Positions 22,006 through 30,905 of a stretch of DNA of 37,625 nucleotides are shown one piece after another. A program made the translations under genes and the position numbers. Each line of letters starts with the position of its first letter. Position 1 is the first letter of the stretch. The notes under the pieces were generated by a model. That model searched no databases, had not been told where the DNA came from, and saw only the letters and a program-made list of their open reading frames with translations. The stretch is taken from positions 1-37,625 of IMG/VR virus record IMGVR_UViG_3300047445_000039. The stretch is one strand, 5' to 3'. This DNA comes from a virus.

Positions 22006-23265
22006 CTAGCCTTTGATTTCGGTGATCGTGAAGACGGTCGGGGAGCTGAAAACAGTGTCAGAACCGCGCCTGCCAAGATAAGCGGTGGCAGCAGATGTTA
22101 CGGACATGTACAGCTGATAGGTCACGGGAAGGGCTGTGGCCGGACTATCGATGAAGTCGATATTCAGAGGCTGCGGGAACGATGAGCCTGTGACCACCTG
22201 ACCCTGAAGTTCGGTAGAGCCTGCGGGCGTGATGTCTGTGTACGCACCGCCGTTGATGGAGCGGAACAACGTCACATGCACGCCGATGGCGGTGGATGCT
22301 CCGAGAACACCCGAAACCTGAATACGCAACTTGTTGGACGCCGATTGCGGAGTTATCGCCGTAGAGATTGACCCGGTTGCCGCGTAGCTCGTGGACGAGG
22401 TTGACCTGTTGGTCGTGTCCACAGTCTGCTGCTCCTTGAGTGGAGCACCTGTAGGAGGGGTCACCCCTGCAATAGCCGTCGTGACGAACGCAGTTGTGGC
22501 AACCTTCGTGGTGTTGTCCCCAGCGGTAGGCGTAGGAGCCGCAGGCGTCCCGGTGAACGTGGGAGATGCAAGAGGCGCCCGCGAGGTGTCCGTAGGATGA
22601 ACGTGATCCTGACGGGACCACTTCAGAGACGATCCGGCGCTCGCAGTGCCGTCCATTGCAGGCGTCGAGGCCCCGGCCTGCTGCTGCACGTATGCGGTCG
22701 TGGCAATCGCGGTGCTGTTGTTGTCCACGGCAGCCGTAGGGGCCGTGGGGGAGCCTGTGAACGCCGGGGAGGCGAGAGGGGCCTTCAGGGCCAGCTGTGT
22801 GTTCACATAGCTCGTGTCGGCCTTTGTAGCGTCCTGCGTATCAACGTAGGTCTTGTCGGCCTTGAGAGCCAACGCCGTCACAGAGGCGCGCGAGGTATCC
22901 GTAGGGTGGACGTGGTCCTCATGGGCCCATTTGGTGCTAGTGCCTACAGTTGCCGTTCCGTCCACGAGGGGCGTAGCCGTTCCAGCTGCGGCAGCGATGC
23001 CAGCTAGTACGGTAGCTTCGCTAGCCGCCGCGTTAGCCGCGCTAGTAGCTGCCGCCGTTGCATTAGCTAGCGTGGCGTCCACTAGTCCTTGCAGCTGCAC
23101 CAACAGCGGATCGCTGGAATTCAGGAAAGCGTAGATGCCGCCGTTCGGGTAGAACGAGCTAGGCGCCTGTACGTTGCCGTCGGCAGGCTGGGTGTTGCCG
23201 TCGTTCTGCGTGGGGAAGTCGGTAGCGTAGTTAGGCGTATCGCCGTAGAACGAGCTTTGCGTCAT
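22006..23265 (-). CDS. Tail fibre/collar protein with tandem repeats
   Basis: 419 aa. ATG overlaps the preceding stop region. An N-terminal virion-attachment part is followed by an Ala-rich helical stalk (residues 55-95). Then come repeats typical of phage fibres: KWAHEDHVHPTDTSRA and KWSRQDHVHPTDTSRA, each linked to a SPTFTGTPAAPTP-type unit ending in ATTAFV/ATTAYV. The C-terminal 150 residues are beta-rich and may bind the receptor. It lies between the adaptor gene and the endolysin, and is a second fibre besides 17692-19842. Confidence 0.8.
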   Translation of the reverse strand: MTQSSFYGDTPNYATDFPTQNDGNTQPADGNVQAPSSFYPNGGIYAFLNSSDPLLVQLQGLVDATLANATAAATSAANAAASEATVLAGIAAAAGTATPLVDGTATVGTSTKWAHEDHVHPTDTSRASVTALALKADKTYVDTQDATKADTSYVNTQLALKAPLASPAFTGSPTAPTAAVDNNSTAIATTAYVQQQAGASTPAMDGTASAGSSLKWSRQDHVHPTDTSRAPLASPTFTGTPAAPTPTAGDNTTKVATTAFVTTAIAGVTPPTGAPLKEQQTVDTTNRSTSSTSYAATGSISTAITPQSASNKLRIQVSGVLGASTAIGVHVTLFRSINGGAYTDITPAGSTELQGQVVTGSSFPQPLNIDFIDSPATALPVTYQLYMSVTSAATAYLGRRGSDTVFSSPTVFTITEIKG

Positions 23266-23934
23266 TTACCAGCCCATTCCGTCAGACTGAGACCAGTCGT
23301 TGTTGAAGAGGAGCGCGGGGCGCACAGCGGCGTCTGCGGTCAACTCGTCTCCGTCGGCCATGGCCTGAAGGTTCTGAGTAATCTGGCTGTAGCGCGCCTC
23401 GAAGACTTGGCTGCGGTCGTCGTTGTAGTAGTCCGCCGCTGCGGAGAGGGCCCCGTACACCACAGCGTCCCAAGCAATCCTTGAGATGGTGTTGGTGTCC
23501 GTGCCGTTCACCAGCGGGGCAAATTCGGCGTAGTAGACAATCTCGATAACAGAGCCCACTTTGGGCTGCGGGCCGAGCACCCAATAGCCGCCGCGCCTTG
23601 CGAAGACTTTGGGAATGTCGAGTAGCTCTGCGCGCGTCATAGCTTCCTTTAGCTGCACGCGCTGAAGCGGGTAGTCGATGTATCCGGTGTTGTCGCTGTC
23701 AACGTTGATGTCGATCAGCTCCAGAAGGTCCGAAGGGATCACGAGGCCCAAGGTTGGGTCGAAGGTGTCGGGGATCGTGTAGCGGACAATCTTCTCCATG
23801 AAGGGAACGCGAAGCTCGCGCTGCAACCACATGATCGACTGAGAGATAAAGGTGGTCGCAAGCGCCGGATTGGCATTCAGGTCACTGCGGTTCATCAGCG
23901 CAAGAAATTGCGCCGTTAGCTGGCTGAGGTTCAC
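23266..23934 (-). CDS. Head-to-tail adaptor/connector protein (gp4-like)
   Basis: 222 aa, GTG 23934. An N-terminal helical region (LSQLTAQFLALMNRSD, then ATTFISQSIMWLQRELRVP) and later YWVLGPQPKVGSVIEIVYYAEFAPL with a helix-rich AWDAVVYGALSAAADYYND segment. This is the general pattern of the tail-accessory/adaptor proteins of podoviruses (P22 gp4 or T7 gp11-type). Assignment rests on pattern and on its place downstream of the capsid; the exact family is uncertain. Confidence 0.65.
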   Translation of the reverse strand: MNLSQLTAQFLALMNRSDLNANPALATTFISQSIMWLQRELRVPFMEKIVRYTIPDTFDPTLGLVIPSDLLELIDINVDSDNTGYIDYPLQRVQLKEAMTRAELLDIPKVFARRGGYWVLGPQPKVGSVIEIVYYAEFAPLVNGTDTNTISRIAWDAVVYGALSAAADYYNDDRSQVFEARYSQITQNLQAMADGDELTADAAVRPALLFNNDWSQSDGMGW

Positions 23935-24043
23935 TTAAGTATCCGTTGGGAGAATGGGCGACGTGCGCCGGGCAACATTTGTGGCTTTGGCCCGTTAGGG
24001 TGCCGCCCCACTCAATGGGTTGTTCAGGGCGAACCCCGCTGCG
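23935..24043 (-). other. Intergenic gap between connector-type gene and adaptor gene
   Basis: 109 bases with no convincing ORF on either strand and only weak short inverted repeats (for example CCCA/TGGG near 24015-24023). It carries GGA about eight bases before GTG 23934. It could hold a promoter or processing site for the tail-lysis genes, but nothing specific is recognised. Confidence 0.3.
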
Positions 24044-24370
24044 TTAGATGCGCTTCTGCGTTGACAGGAACTGGTCCAGCTCAAGCTGCTTCAGCATCCG
24101 CAAGGTCTCGCGGACGGGCGCCGTCATGACGTCGAAGCCGTAGTGGGTCAGAAGGTGGTCAACGACCGCGATGGGGATTGAGGCCACCTCGTAGAAGTCA
24201 GTGGCGCGCTCGTTCGTGCTAGCTAGCCGTTTGTCGGCCTGCGCCCGCAAGAAGTCGTCGGGGATTTCTTGAGTTTTGTTGACGTAGAGGGTCTTGCCGT
24301 CTGCGTCCTGTTCAAAGCTAACCAGCGCGTTGATTAGCTGGGGCTCTTCGTAGAAAGTTTCTTGAGACAT
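24044..24370 (-). CDS. Hypothetical head-associated protein, 108 aa
   Basis: 108 aa, acidic and mixed. The C-terminal half (ASIPIAVVDHLLTHYGFDV, VRETLRMLKQLELDQFLSTQKRI) matches a kind of small protein found beside capsid genes in many podoviruses, probably involved in head completion; no named family. ATG 24370 directly abuts a seven-base U-tract of the upstream terminator, so no Shine-Dalgarno can lie in the usual window. Expression may be low or depend on readthrough. Confidence 0.65.
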   Translation of the reverse strand: MSQETFYEEPQLINALVSFEQDADGKTLYVNKTQEIPDDFLRAQADKRLASTNERATDFYEVASIPIAVVDHLLTHYGFDVMTAPVRETLRMLKQLELDQFLSTQKRI

Positions 24371-24409
24371 AAAAAAAGTGAGGGGGCCCGCCGTCGCGGG
24401 ACACCCCTC
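24371..24409 (-). terminator. Intrinsic terminator after the major capsid gene
   Basis: On the - strand: stem GAGGGG (24409-24404) pairing with CCCCTC (24385-24380), inner stem of five pairs (24400-24396 with 24391-24387) and a GACG loop, then a seven-T run (24377-24371). It sits 29 bases past the capsid stop and ends one base before the next ATG. In T7, a terminator also follows the capsid gene and sets the ratio of capsid to tail proteins, so a similar role is likely. Confidence 0.88.
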
Positions 24410-24437
24410 GTATCCTCATGAGAAGGAAAAGGTTGGC

Positions 24438-25346
24438 TTAGAAGCCGGTGGTGGCGTTGTCGATCACCATGGCCGAAGCAGCGTAGTTCTTGTGCTTCAG
24501 CGAGAACTCACCGACGATCATCTGCTTCTCAGCATCGCCGGTCTTAGCCAGCGTCTGCCGGGTCCACGGACGAAGGGTGGCCTGCGTCCACATCGCCGGT
24601 TCGAAGATCAGCGTATTCTTCGCCTTGAGGAAGCGGTTGATTTCCACCTTCTGCTCACCGAACGGCGAGACGTACAGGTTCACCGCGTTGACGATGTTGT
24701 TCGACTTCGGGTCGGTGAACGTCCGGTAACGACCGGCCGCCGACGCGAACGCGGCAACGACAATCGAGTTCGACGGGGTGACATGAATGCGGTCGGGGTC
24801 AGCGCCAGCGGTGAAGGCGTTCTGGAGGCCGATAAGCAGGCCCGCCTCGCTAAGCGCGGTGGCCGCGCCCATGTAGTTGATGTTGCCCGCAGCGACCTGC
24901 TGCTGCACGCCAGCCATGTTGCGCGCGGTCGAGGACGAACCCGCAGCCAGAACCTGAGCGGTACCGACGAAGGCGTTCTCAAGGTCGCGCTTGAGGGCTG
25001 CCGAGGTCTTGCTCATCTGGTACGCAAGCTCCTTCGCGCGGCCATAGGCCAGAGACGCCTGCGCGGTCTCGGAGACCTTCACGGCTTCCACGAAGATTTG
25101 CGTCTGGTTGTTGCGCATGACCGTGGGGGTAACGGTGATGTCGGACGGGTCAGCACCTTCAACAGCCGCAGCCGCCGTGCCGTTCACAGAGCGCAGCGAG
25201 TCTTCCTGCCACTGGAACAGCGGCTGATGGATTTTCTCGTTGCCGATTGCGGACAGGAACGGGGTCTTGCGCGGGCTGATGTTGGTGATGATGTCGGAGA
25301 TGTTCTCCTTCAGGCCGACTTCCTGAAAGGTCTGATAGGTAGCCAT
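24438..25346 (-). CDS. Major capsid protein, SU10-type (DUF5309)
   Basis: 302 aa. The N-terminal segment ENISDIITNISPRKTPFLSA, then FQWQEDSLRSV, VEGADPSDITVTP, RNNQTQIFVEAVKVS and the long-helix region ELAYQMSKTSAALKRDLENA with STARNMAGVQ follow the conserved layout of the SU10-type capsid family (DUF5309), an HK97-fold capsid. It is preceded by the scaffold and followed by a strong terminator, typical for the most expressed virion gene. The ribosome site (AAAGA) is weak for so abundant a protein. Confidence 0.93.
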   Translation of the reverse strand: MATYQTFQEVGLKENISDIITNISPRKTPFLSAIGNEKIHQPLFQWQEDSLRSVNGTAAAAVEGADPSDITVTPTVMRNNQTQIFVEAVKVSETAQASLAYGRAKELAYQMSKTSAALKRDLENAFVGTAQVLAAGSSSTARNMAGVQQQVAAGNINYMGAATALSEAGLLIGLQNAFTAGADPDRIHVTPSNSIVVAAFASAAGRYRTFTDPKSNNIVNAVNLYVSPFGEQKVEINRFLKAKNTLIFEPAMWTQATLRPWTRQTLAKTGDAEKQMIVGEFSLKHKNYAASAMVIDNATTGF

Positions 25347-25388
25347 AGTAAGTAAGTGTCTTTCTGAAAATAGATAGGTAGTGCGAGA

Positions 25389-26417
25389 TTAGTTGTTGTC
25401 GCCGCCAAACAGCGTCATGAAGGCGTCTTGGGCTGCATCCATGGAGCCGCCGGACTTCTTGAGCTTAGCTACAGCCTGTGCTCGGCCGACAGCGCGGTTG
25501 GTGTCCTGGCTAGGCGGTGTCGAGACGGTCGAGGACTTCACAATCTTCTTTGGAGCCTTGTTGACCTTCTGCGTCACAACCTTCTGCGTCCCCTTGTGGA
25601 ACTGCATGGCCATGTGGATCAGCTTGAATGCGGACGGGTCAGTGAGACCGTCCACCATCTGCTGATTAGCTCCCATCGAGACAGCGAAGGTTCGCATGTC
25701 GTTGTAGAGCTTCTGGTCCCAACCTTTGATGTAGGTGGGCGACGTTTCGTCAGTGAGCGCTTTGATGCAAGCCTGCGCAGCTTCCGCGCGTGCGGTCGTC
25801 TGCTGGGCCTGAATCTCTTGCATGAAGCCGTCCAGCTGGGCCGTGAGGAACGTTTCGTTCTCAAACGCCGCCTTAGCTGCTTCTTGCAGGGCGCCAACGT
25901 CCTCAGCGGAAACGGCGGGGTCCTTCATCAAGGCTGCCCAATTCACGTTCCGGTAGGGGTTAGCTGCTTCCTGCGCACGCTTCACCATGACGTCGAGCGC
26001 AGCGAGGCTCTTGGCCTGCGCCTGCTCAGCGGCTTTGGAGCGCTCAGCGACTTCTTGGGATTTCTTCGTCAGGCTGGCCTCTTGGCCAAACAAACGCTTG
26101 AGGTCTTTTACGGCAACCTCGTGCTCTTCCTCACCTACTTTGACCTTGACGTATGTTCCCTCATCGTCAGCGTACTTCTTCTCAGTCGCTTCGGTCTCTT
26201 CGGCTTCGCCTTCGGTCTCTTCAGTGTCTTCGGATGGCGTTTCCGCGTCCGTCGTTTCACCGTCGTTCTCGTCAGCTTCGGTATTCGCTTCCGTGTCCTC
26301 AGCCTTACCGGCTTCGGTCTCGCCCTCTTTGCGCTCGTCTTCGGATGGCGTTTCCGCGTCCATGAGCTTCAGAAAGGCATTAACTCCGTCGTCTTCAAAA
26401 TCTTCAGTAACGTCCAT
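25389..26417 (-). CDS. Capsid scaffolding protein
   Basis: 342 aa. Residues 1-85 are highly acidic and low-complexity (Glu/Asp/Thr/Ala repeats, including two DAETPSED blocks). The middle is helical and coiled-coil-like (LTKKSQEVAERSKAAEQAQ), and the C-terminal 60 residues are basic (TQKVVTQKVNKAPKKIV), the end that usually binds capsid. Placement directly before the capsid gene supports the call. No clear ribosome site precedes ATG 26417. A 25-base direct repeat lies in the acidic part. Confidence 0.85.
   Translation of the reverse strand: MDVTEDFEDDGVNAFLKLMDAETPSEDERKEGETEAGKAEDTEANTEADENDGETTDAETPSEDTEETEGEAEETEATEKKYADDEGTYVKVKVGEEEHEVAVKDLKRLFGQEASLTKKSQEVAERSKAAEQAQAKSLAALDVMVKRAQEAANPYRNVNWAALMKDPAVSAEDVGALQEAAKAAFENETFLTAQLDGFMQEIQAQQTTARAEAAQACIKALTDETSPTYIKGWDQKLYNDMRTFAVSMGANQQMVDGLTDPSAFKLIHMAMQFHKGTQKVVTQKVNKAPKKIVKSSTVSTPPSQDTNRAVGRAQAVAKLKKSGGSMDAAQDAFMTLFGGDNN
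26226..26361 (+). repeat. 25-bp direct repeat inside scaffold gene (111-bp unit)
   Basis: Identical 25-base copies at 26226-26250 and 26337-26361, start-to-start distance 111 bases (37 codons, in frame). They encode the two DAETPSED blocks of the acidic N-terminal part. Shorter related TTCGGTCTCTTC-type repeats lie between them. Slippage would add or remove 37 residues without breaking the frame. Confidence 0.9.
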
Positions 26418-26434
26418 AAGGATAGTTAGCTCTG

Positions 26435-26698
26435 TCAGTCAGTAGGTTGGTTTTCGAGAGCCTGCTGTTTAGCTAGGGTCTCTGCGGCCTCAGCGAATTT
26501 GCTCATGAGGTCGGTGAACTCGGTAAAGCCCGAGTAGGCTGCGTGAATGCCCTCACGTTTCTTTGCTTCGTGGGGCAGGGTGGCGAGCATGTCGGCAGCC
26601 ATCTGCTGTCCGAATAGCTGCATTAGCGCTTGGAAGCGCTCGTCCCCGAGGAGTCCTTTGCAGAACTCCCCGAGGGTCATAATGGTGTCGTCGTTCAA
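26435..26698 (-). CDS. Small hypothetical head-region protein, 87 aa
   Basis: TTG 26698 overlaps the preceding TGA (TTGA); an ATG six codons in (26680) is an alternative. All-helical prediction: TLGEFCKGLLGDERFQALMQ, then QQMAADMLATLP and a C-terminal helix of the form FAEAAETLAKQQ. No family recognised. Lies between portal-side genes and scaffold, so a head-assembly accessory role is likely by position. Confidence 0.6.
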   Translation of the reverse strand: MNDDTIMTLGEFCKGLLGDERFQALMQLFGQQMAADMLATLPHEAKKREGIHAAYSGFTEFTDLMSKFAEAAETLAKQQALENQPTD

Positions 26699-27210
26699 GC
26701 GGTGTCGGCCTTGTTGTGGAGATAGCCCAACATCTTCTTGATGATGGAGCCTTGGTCTCCGGCAGCTGCGGCGCCCGAGGGATCAATGAAGGACCCCGTG
26801 ACAGGGTCGCGCATCATCGCCGCGTTGCGCTGGAAGAAGCTCATTTCCGGCTGAGGCGGCGGGGCTTGCGCAGGCCGGGGAGAGGGCACAGGCACACTTG
26901 GCGCCTGCGGGGCCTGCGTAGGGGCCGGGGCCTGCGCCATGGCCTGCGGGAAACGAGCGGCTATCTGTTGAGCCGGGTCTGGCATCGGTGACGGAGGCTG
27001 CATCCCGCCGAAGCGGTTAGCTACCTGCGCGGCCGGTGTCGGCTGCATACCTGGCTGGCTTTGGCTAGCCATGGGCGTCGGGTTGAACATGCCCGGGCCG
27101 CCGAACGGCATAGGCGCCACCATGCCGGAGCCGGATGAACCGGCCCCACGCAGAGTAGCGGCGGCCCTTTCCAGAGCCGCCTGTAGTTCACTTAGTCGGT
27201 TTTCTTGCAT
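26695..27210 (-). CDS. Pro/Gln/Met-rich protein of head region, 171 aa
   Basis: ATG 27210 overlaps the portal 3' end by 23 bases and has AGGG six bases upstream. A short N-terminal coiled coil (NRLSELQAALERAAATL) leads into a long disordered Pro/Gln/Ala/Met region (residues 30-120), then a conserved-looking end (FFQRNAAMMRDPVTG and a basic helix). Low complexity argues for a flexible linker or assembly factor. No family recognised. Confidence 0.65.
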   Translation of the reverse strand: MQENRLSELQAALERAAATLRGAGSSGSGMVAPMPFGGPGMFNPTPMASQSQPGMQPTPAAQVANRFGGMQPPSPMPDPAQQIAARFPQAMAQAPAPTQAPQAPSVPVPSPRPAQAPPPQPEMSFFQRNAAMMRDPVTGSFIDPSGAAAAGDQGSIIKKMLGYLHNKADTA

Positions 27211-29239
27211 TGATTACCCTGTCCTCTTCAGCGTTGTGGTGCTGAAGGGCGGTCTGCGCCTTCTGCAACTGCAACTCGGCTTGGTCGTGCAGGATACGAT
27301 GGGTCGTATCTGCGTCCTGCCGGTTGTTGTCGCGGTCGTGGTCGAGCGCCTTCATCACAAGGTCACCCTGCTTCAGCTCGTGCTTCTGCTGACCTTCGAT
27401 AACGAGACGCTGCTCCTTCGCCTGCGCGCTCTGCGCAGTGATGACAGCCGCCTGTGCGGTGGTCGCCTTGGCCTTAGCTTCCTCAACCTTGACAGGGTCG
27501 GGCTGCTGTTGGACCGGAGGGGCGTTCGGATCGAGATACGCGGGCCAGCGCGTGAAGCTCTTCAGCTTCGCGATGTCCGAGAGCAGCTGATAACGCTGCT
27601 GCGGTCCGAACATGTTGCCAAGCGCCGGGTCCTTAGCCAGCATCTGGTAGCCCTGACCAAGCTCCGCTGCCGCCATGTCCTTCTCGCCGTAGCCGAGGTG
27701 TTGGCTAACGGTGCAAGTCTTGCGGTCGGTCCAGAGGTGGACGTCGCACTTAAGCGGAGCACCGGCAACCTCGATAAACTCAGGCTGCTTGACGTGCAGG
27801 ATGGCCAGCCGGATGACTTCGATCATCAGGGGCACAAGGAAGTTGTTGGCGAAGTTGCGAGCCATAATCTTAGCCCGCTGCCCGCTGGCCTTCATCATGT
27901 TGTCCACGAGACCCTGAGAGTTCTGGGTGCTGATGGCGTCCTTGCTGAGACCCTGAGACAGCGCCGAGATGCCCGTGGACTTCTCGTTAGCTGCGTCCAG
28001 AAGCGTGAGCGTCTGATAGATGTACGGATTGAGGTTCGCTTGCGGGAGGGCCGCAACGCTGTCAGGACGCCGAACGTTCACGATGCCGCCGAGGCGGTTA
28101 TCAAGAAGCTCGCGAGGGTTCATCAAGCCACCATTGACGACCGCATAGCGCGGGTTCGTGGTGATGGCAGTGTGATCCAGCACGCCGCGCATGAGCACGG
28201 TCTTTGCGTTCTGCACGGGCACTACGCGAGCAGCGAAGTTGTCACCGTAGAAGACGCCGGGAACGGGGAGCGGAACGTAAGCGATGAAGGGGGCCTTATC
28301 GACCTCCTGCGGCTTATCGAGCAGCTTGTTTCCAGCGTGGCAAACCTTGTAGAGACGGACGCCCTTGTCCTCGTAAATCTTCATGCGGACGTAGCTCTCG
28401 TAGTACACGAGGTAGTCCATCTCAGACTGAATGGCGCTGTCGTAAGTCTCGGCCGCCTTGGTGGGGCCGGTCCTAGCTAAGACTTCCGGGGAGAACAGAA
28501 GCTCCTTGGCGTCGTCCGTCGGGAGCGCCATTATGAGCTTCTTGTCGTAGCCCATGTCGATCAGGTCCGCTCGCGTCTTAGGCGTGCGGTGGGCGCAATA
28601 GCTGGCGTCAAGGACGCACCGGGCCAGAGGTTCAATCAGGAACTCTTCCGGCATCAGCACATCGATATCAACCTTGCTGCAATCCTTCTTGCGGAGCAAA
28701 GTGCCGCTGTAGGTCCCCGTTGGGTCCTGCGTAGCGTCGAACTCGTCAACATCCTCCTGCGCGGCGATGCCGTAAGCCGTAGCTTCGTCAATAGGGCCGA
28801 ACTTCTCTTCAGTAGTCTCGAACTTCTCTTCCCAATAGACCTTAGCTACGCCTGCGCGTGCCGTGAGTCCGTTGTAGATAACGTCGGAGAAAAGCTGGTA
28901 GCCGTTGTTCTTGCGGAAGATGGCGTAAGAGGCGTACTCGGTAGCAACCAAGCAGTCCGCGACGTTCATCTGATTGTCGGGGTCGAACTTGGCGATATGG
29001 TCGCCGGTAGCGAACACCTCAAGCAACTGCGCCTGCTGCATTTTAACGCTGTCGTAGACGTCTTGCGAAGTGAAGCTGGAGGAACCCTCAGAGTTACGCT
29101 TGGGCCATTCGCCATTCAGATACTTGGCAACGCGCTCGCGCTCGATGCTCAGTTTCTGCTGCGCCCAGCCAACGGCATCTTGTGATTTGCTTAGGACGCG
29201 AGACAGAATCTCGTCGTCCGTCAGTTGGCCTTTAGCCAT
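27188..29239 (-). CDS. Portal protein, P22-like family
   Basis: Dodecameric vertex ring through which DNA is packaged and ejected. 683 aa (P22 portal 725). ATG 29239 has GAGGA four bases upstream. N-terminal helical clip region with VYDSVKMQQAQLLEVF, core with MDYLVYYESYVRMKI and FIAYVPLPVPGVFYGDNFAA, then the conserved VLMRGVLDHTAITTNPRY and the NSQGLVDNMMKASGQRAK segment. The C-terminal 130 residues are Ala/Gln/Lys-rich helices that would form a barrel into the head, as in P22. It follows TerL, the usual packaging-gene order. Confidence 0.9.
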   Translation of the reverse strand: MAKGQLTDDEILSRVLSKSQDAVGWAQQKLSIERERVAKYLNGEWPKRNSEGSSSFTSQDVYDSVKMQQAQLLEVFATGDHIAKFDPDNQMNVADCLVATEYASYAIFRKNNGYQLFSDVIYNGLTARAGVAKVYWEEKFETTEEKFGPIDEATAYGIAAQEDVDEFDATQDPTGTYSGTLLRKKDCSKVDIDVLMPEEFLIEPLARCVLDASYCAHRTPKTRADLIDMGYDKKLIMALPTDDAKELLFSPEVLARTGPTKAAETYDSAIQSEMDYLVYYESYVRMKIYEDKGVRLYKVCHAGNKLLDKPQEVDKAPFIAYVPLPVPGVFYGDNFAARVVPVQNAKTVLMRGVLDHTAITTNPRYAVVNGGLMNPRELLDNRLGGIVNVRRPDSVAALPQANLNPYIYQTLTLLDAANEKSTGISALSQGLSKDAISTQNSQGLVDNMMKASGQRAKIMARNFANNFLVPLMIEVIRLAILHVKQPEFIEVAGAPLKCDVHLWTDRKTCTVSQHLGYGEKDMAAAELGQGYQMLAKDPALGNMFGPQQRYQLLSDIAKLKSFTRWPAYLDPNAPPVQQQPDPVKVEEAKAKATTAQAAVITAQSAQAKEQRLVIEGQQKHELKQGDLVMKALDHDRDNNRQDADTTHRILHDQAELQLQKAQTALQHHNAEEDRVINARKPTK

Positions 29240-29255
29240 ACGTCCTCAAAACTAA

Positions 29256-30905
29256 TTAAATAGCGTGTGTGTAAAAATCGTCGGTGACGTTGATGGCTTC
29301 CCACTTGCCATCGCTGGCATAAGCGGCTAGCGCTAGGCTCATCACGCAGTCATCGTGCGCGCCGCCTTCGGCTTCCATCTTGCCGCTCTCGGTGACCACA
29401 AAGGTCAACATCTCTTCGAGCGTTTGCTTGTCGTTGATTTCGATTTCCTTGTTGCGGTCGAATGCGCGCAACTTGTCGATCATCAGCGGCTTAGTCTTCT
29501 CGCTCGTGAACACGCCGATATTCAGCGTTTCCTTGTCGGGCTCAATGGTGCCCTCCGTCACGTCGAGATAGAGATTGGGGTACTGTTGGTCCCGCAGTTC
29601 AACACAGGTTACGAGCCCGTGGTTGTTCCGCTCCGGCACCAAAAGCGCTTCGTTGTAGTGGTAGCCGAGCGCTATCAGGATATCCGCGAAGACGTCCGGG
29701 TGAACGGTCCCGCGCCACACCGCTACTTGCCGTAGCTGGCTATCGAGTACCTGGGCGACAGAAGGATCAGATGGGCGCCCTTTGACGCCTGATCTAAGTC
29801 CCATGCCGACGTCGGCGCCGATGGTGTACGTTTCTTTCTCGTCGCGCTCCCGGTAAATCTTCAGCTCACCGCGAGGGTGCTCGCGAAGCTTGCGCAGCGG
29901 TAGTCGCTTTCCGGTGTCGTGGTCGTAGACCTCCTCAACAGCCATCGTCTTGATAGGCGCCTTGGGGGTCTTCAGTCTCTCAACGATATAGTCAGGATTG
30001 AAGATGGGGCGGCCGGTCGAGATGAAAGCCTCTTCCGGCGTCAGCGGGTATTCCTGCTTGAACATGTCGGCGCCGTTGAGCGCAATCTTGCGCCTGCGCC
30101 ACCACAGCTGCTCGTTATCGACGTCGATGTCATAGAGAAGCTTAGCTGTAGCTACGACGGCATCCTCTTCAGGGACGCGCACGAAGTTTGCGGGCACAGT
30201 GGAGTTACGGTAATCGTCGGATTCCACCCATGCGCTGAAGAATAGCTCGTAGCCACTCTCGCCACTCTTGGCGACTTTGTACTGTTCGTAGAACACGCCG
30301 GTCATACCGTTAGCTGTGCTCTCAAGGAACGCAGCGGTACCCGGCTTGTCAGGCACGGCCTGAATGAGACCGTTGAAGTTTGTTTGCGCGAACGTGTCGG
30401 GCCAGAATGCCACCTCAGACAGATGCACGACGTTGAGCATTTCGCCACGAGCAACGCCTTTGCCGCCCGCCGTAGCCACACGCAATGCGCTGTCCAACTC
30501 AGAGAACACCAACTCGGTACGCGAGGAGTACTTGGTGGACGGCTGGACAACCTTCGGGACGTTCTGATGAATACGGTGGTACATGTCGAAGAGCGTCGTG
30601 GTGCTCTCGGCAACGTGGGCCATAACGAGACCCTTCTGGGCCTTGCGCTGGCTAAGCCACCAATACTGCCAAGCGGAGATAACGGTGCTCAGTCCCTGCT
30701 GTCGTGCCTTGACGACAACGAAGCGGACCTTTCCGGTTCTCATTAGCTGGTCGGTGATGCGCTCAACGAAGCGCCGCTGCACGCGGTTGAGGATCAGCGG
30801 GGCAATGGTGCCCTCTTTGGTTCTGATCTTTACGCAGTGCTGGCAGTAGTAGGCGAAGTCGTCACGGAGGCGCTTGCGCGTCTCAATCTGCTTCGGCGTC
30901 ATCAT
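29256..30905 (-). CDS. terL: Terminase large subunit (packaging ATPase-nuclease)
   Basis: 549 aa. The N-terminal ATPase has a deviant Walker A KARQQGLST (about residues 66-74), a Walker B-type NVVHLSEVAFW near 159-169 and a coupling region SANGMTGVFY near 196-207. The C-terminal RNase H-like nuclease shows Asp in IGADVGMG, the PERNNHG block and GGAHDDCVMSLALA near the end. It overlaps the small subunit by 23 bases. The family looks closer to headful-packaging podovirus enzymes than to T7 gp19, but the packaging mode cannot be settled from this alone. Confidence 0.95.
   Translation of the reverse strand: MMTPKQIETRKRLRDDFAYYCQHCVKIRTKEGTIAPLILNRVQRRFVERITDQLMRTGKVRFVVVKARQQGLSTVISAWQYWWLSQRKAQKGLVMAHVAESTTTLFDMYHRIHQNVPKVVQPSTKYSSRTELVFSELDSALRVATAGGKGVARGEMLNVVHLSEVAFWPDTFAQTNFNGLIQAVPDKPGTAAFLESTANGMTGVFYEQYKVAKSGESGYELFFSAWVESDDYRNSTVPANFVRVPEEDAVVATAKLLYDIDVDNEQLWWRRRKIALNGADMFKQEYPLTPEEAFISTGRPIFNPDYIVERLKTPKAPIKTMAVEEVYDHDTGKRLPLRKLREHPRGELKIYRERDEKETYTIGADVGMGLRSGVKGRPSDPSVAQVLDSQLRQVAVWRGTVHPDVFADILIALGYHYNEALLVPERNNHGLVTCVELRDQQYPNLYLDVTEGTIEPDKETLNIGVFTSEKTKPLMIDKLRAFDRNKEIEINDKQTLEEMLTFVVTESGKMEAEGGAHDDCVMSLALAAYASDGKWEAINVTDDFYTHAI

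Noticed and set aside
24378-25355. Long + strand ORF (325 codons) antisense to the capsid gene
   Set aside because: The - strand frame encodes a complete SU10-type capsid; the + strand protein is Arg/Val/Gly-rich with no motif, a typical GC-rich mirror frame.
25428-26429. + strand ORF (333 codons) antisense to the scaffold gene
   Set aside because: Low-complexity mirror of the acidic scaffold; composition-driven.
27071-28480. Long + strand ORF (469 codons) antisense to the portal gene
   Set aside because: The opposite frame is a P22-like portal; no ribosome site or domain on the + strand.
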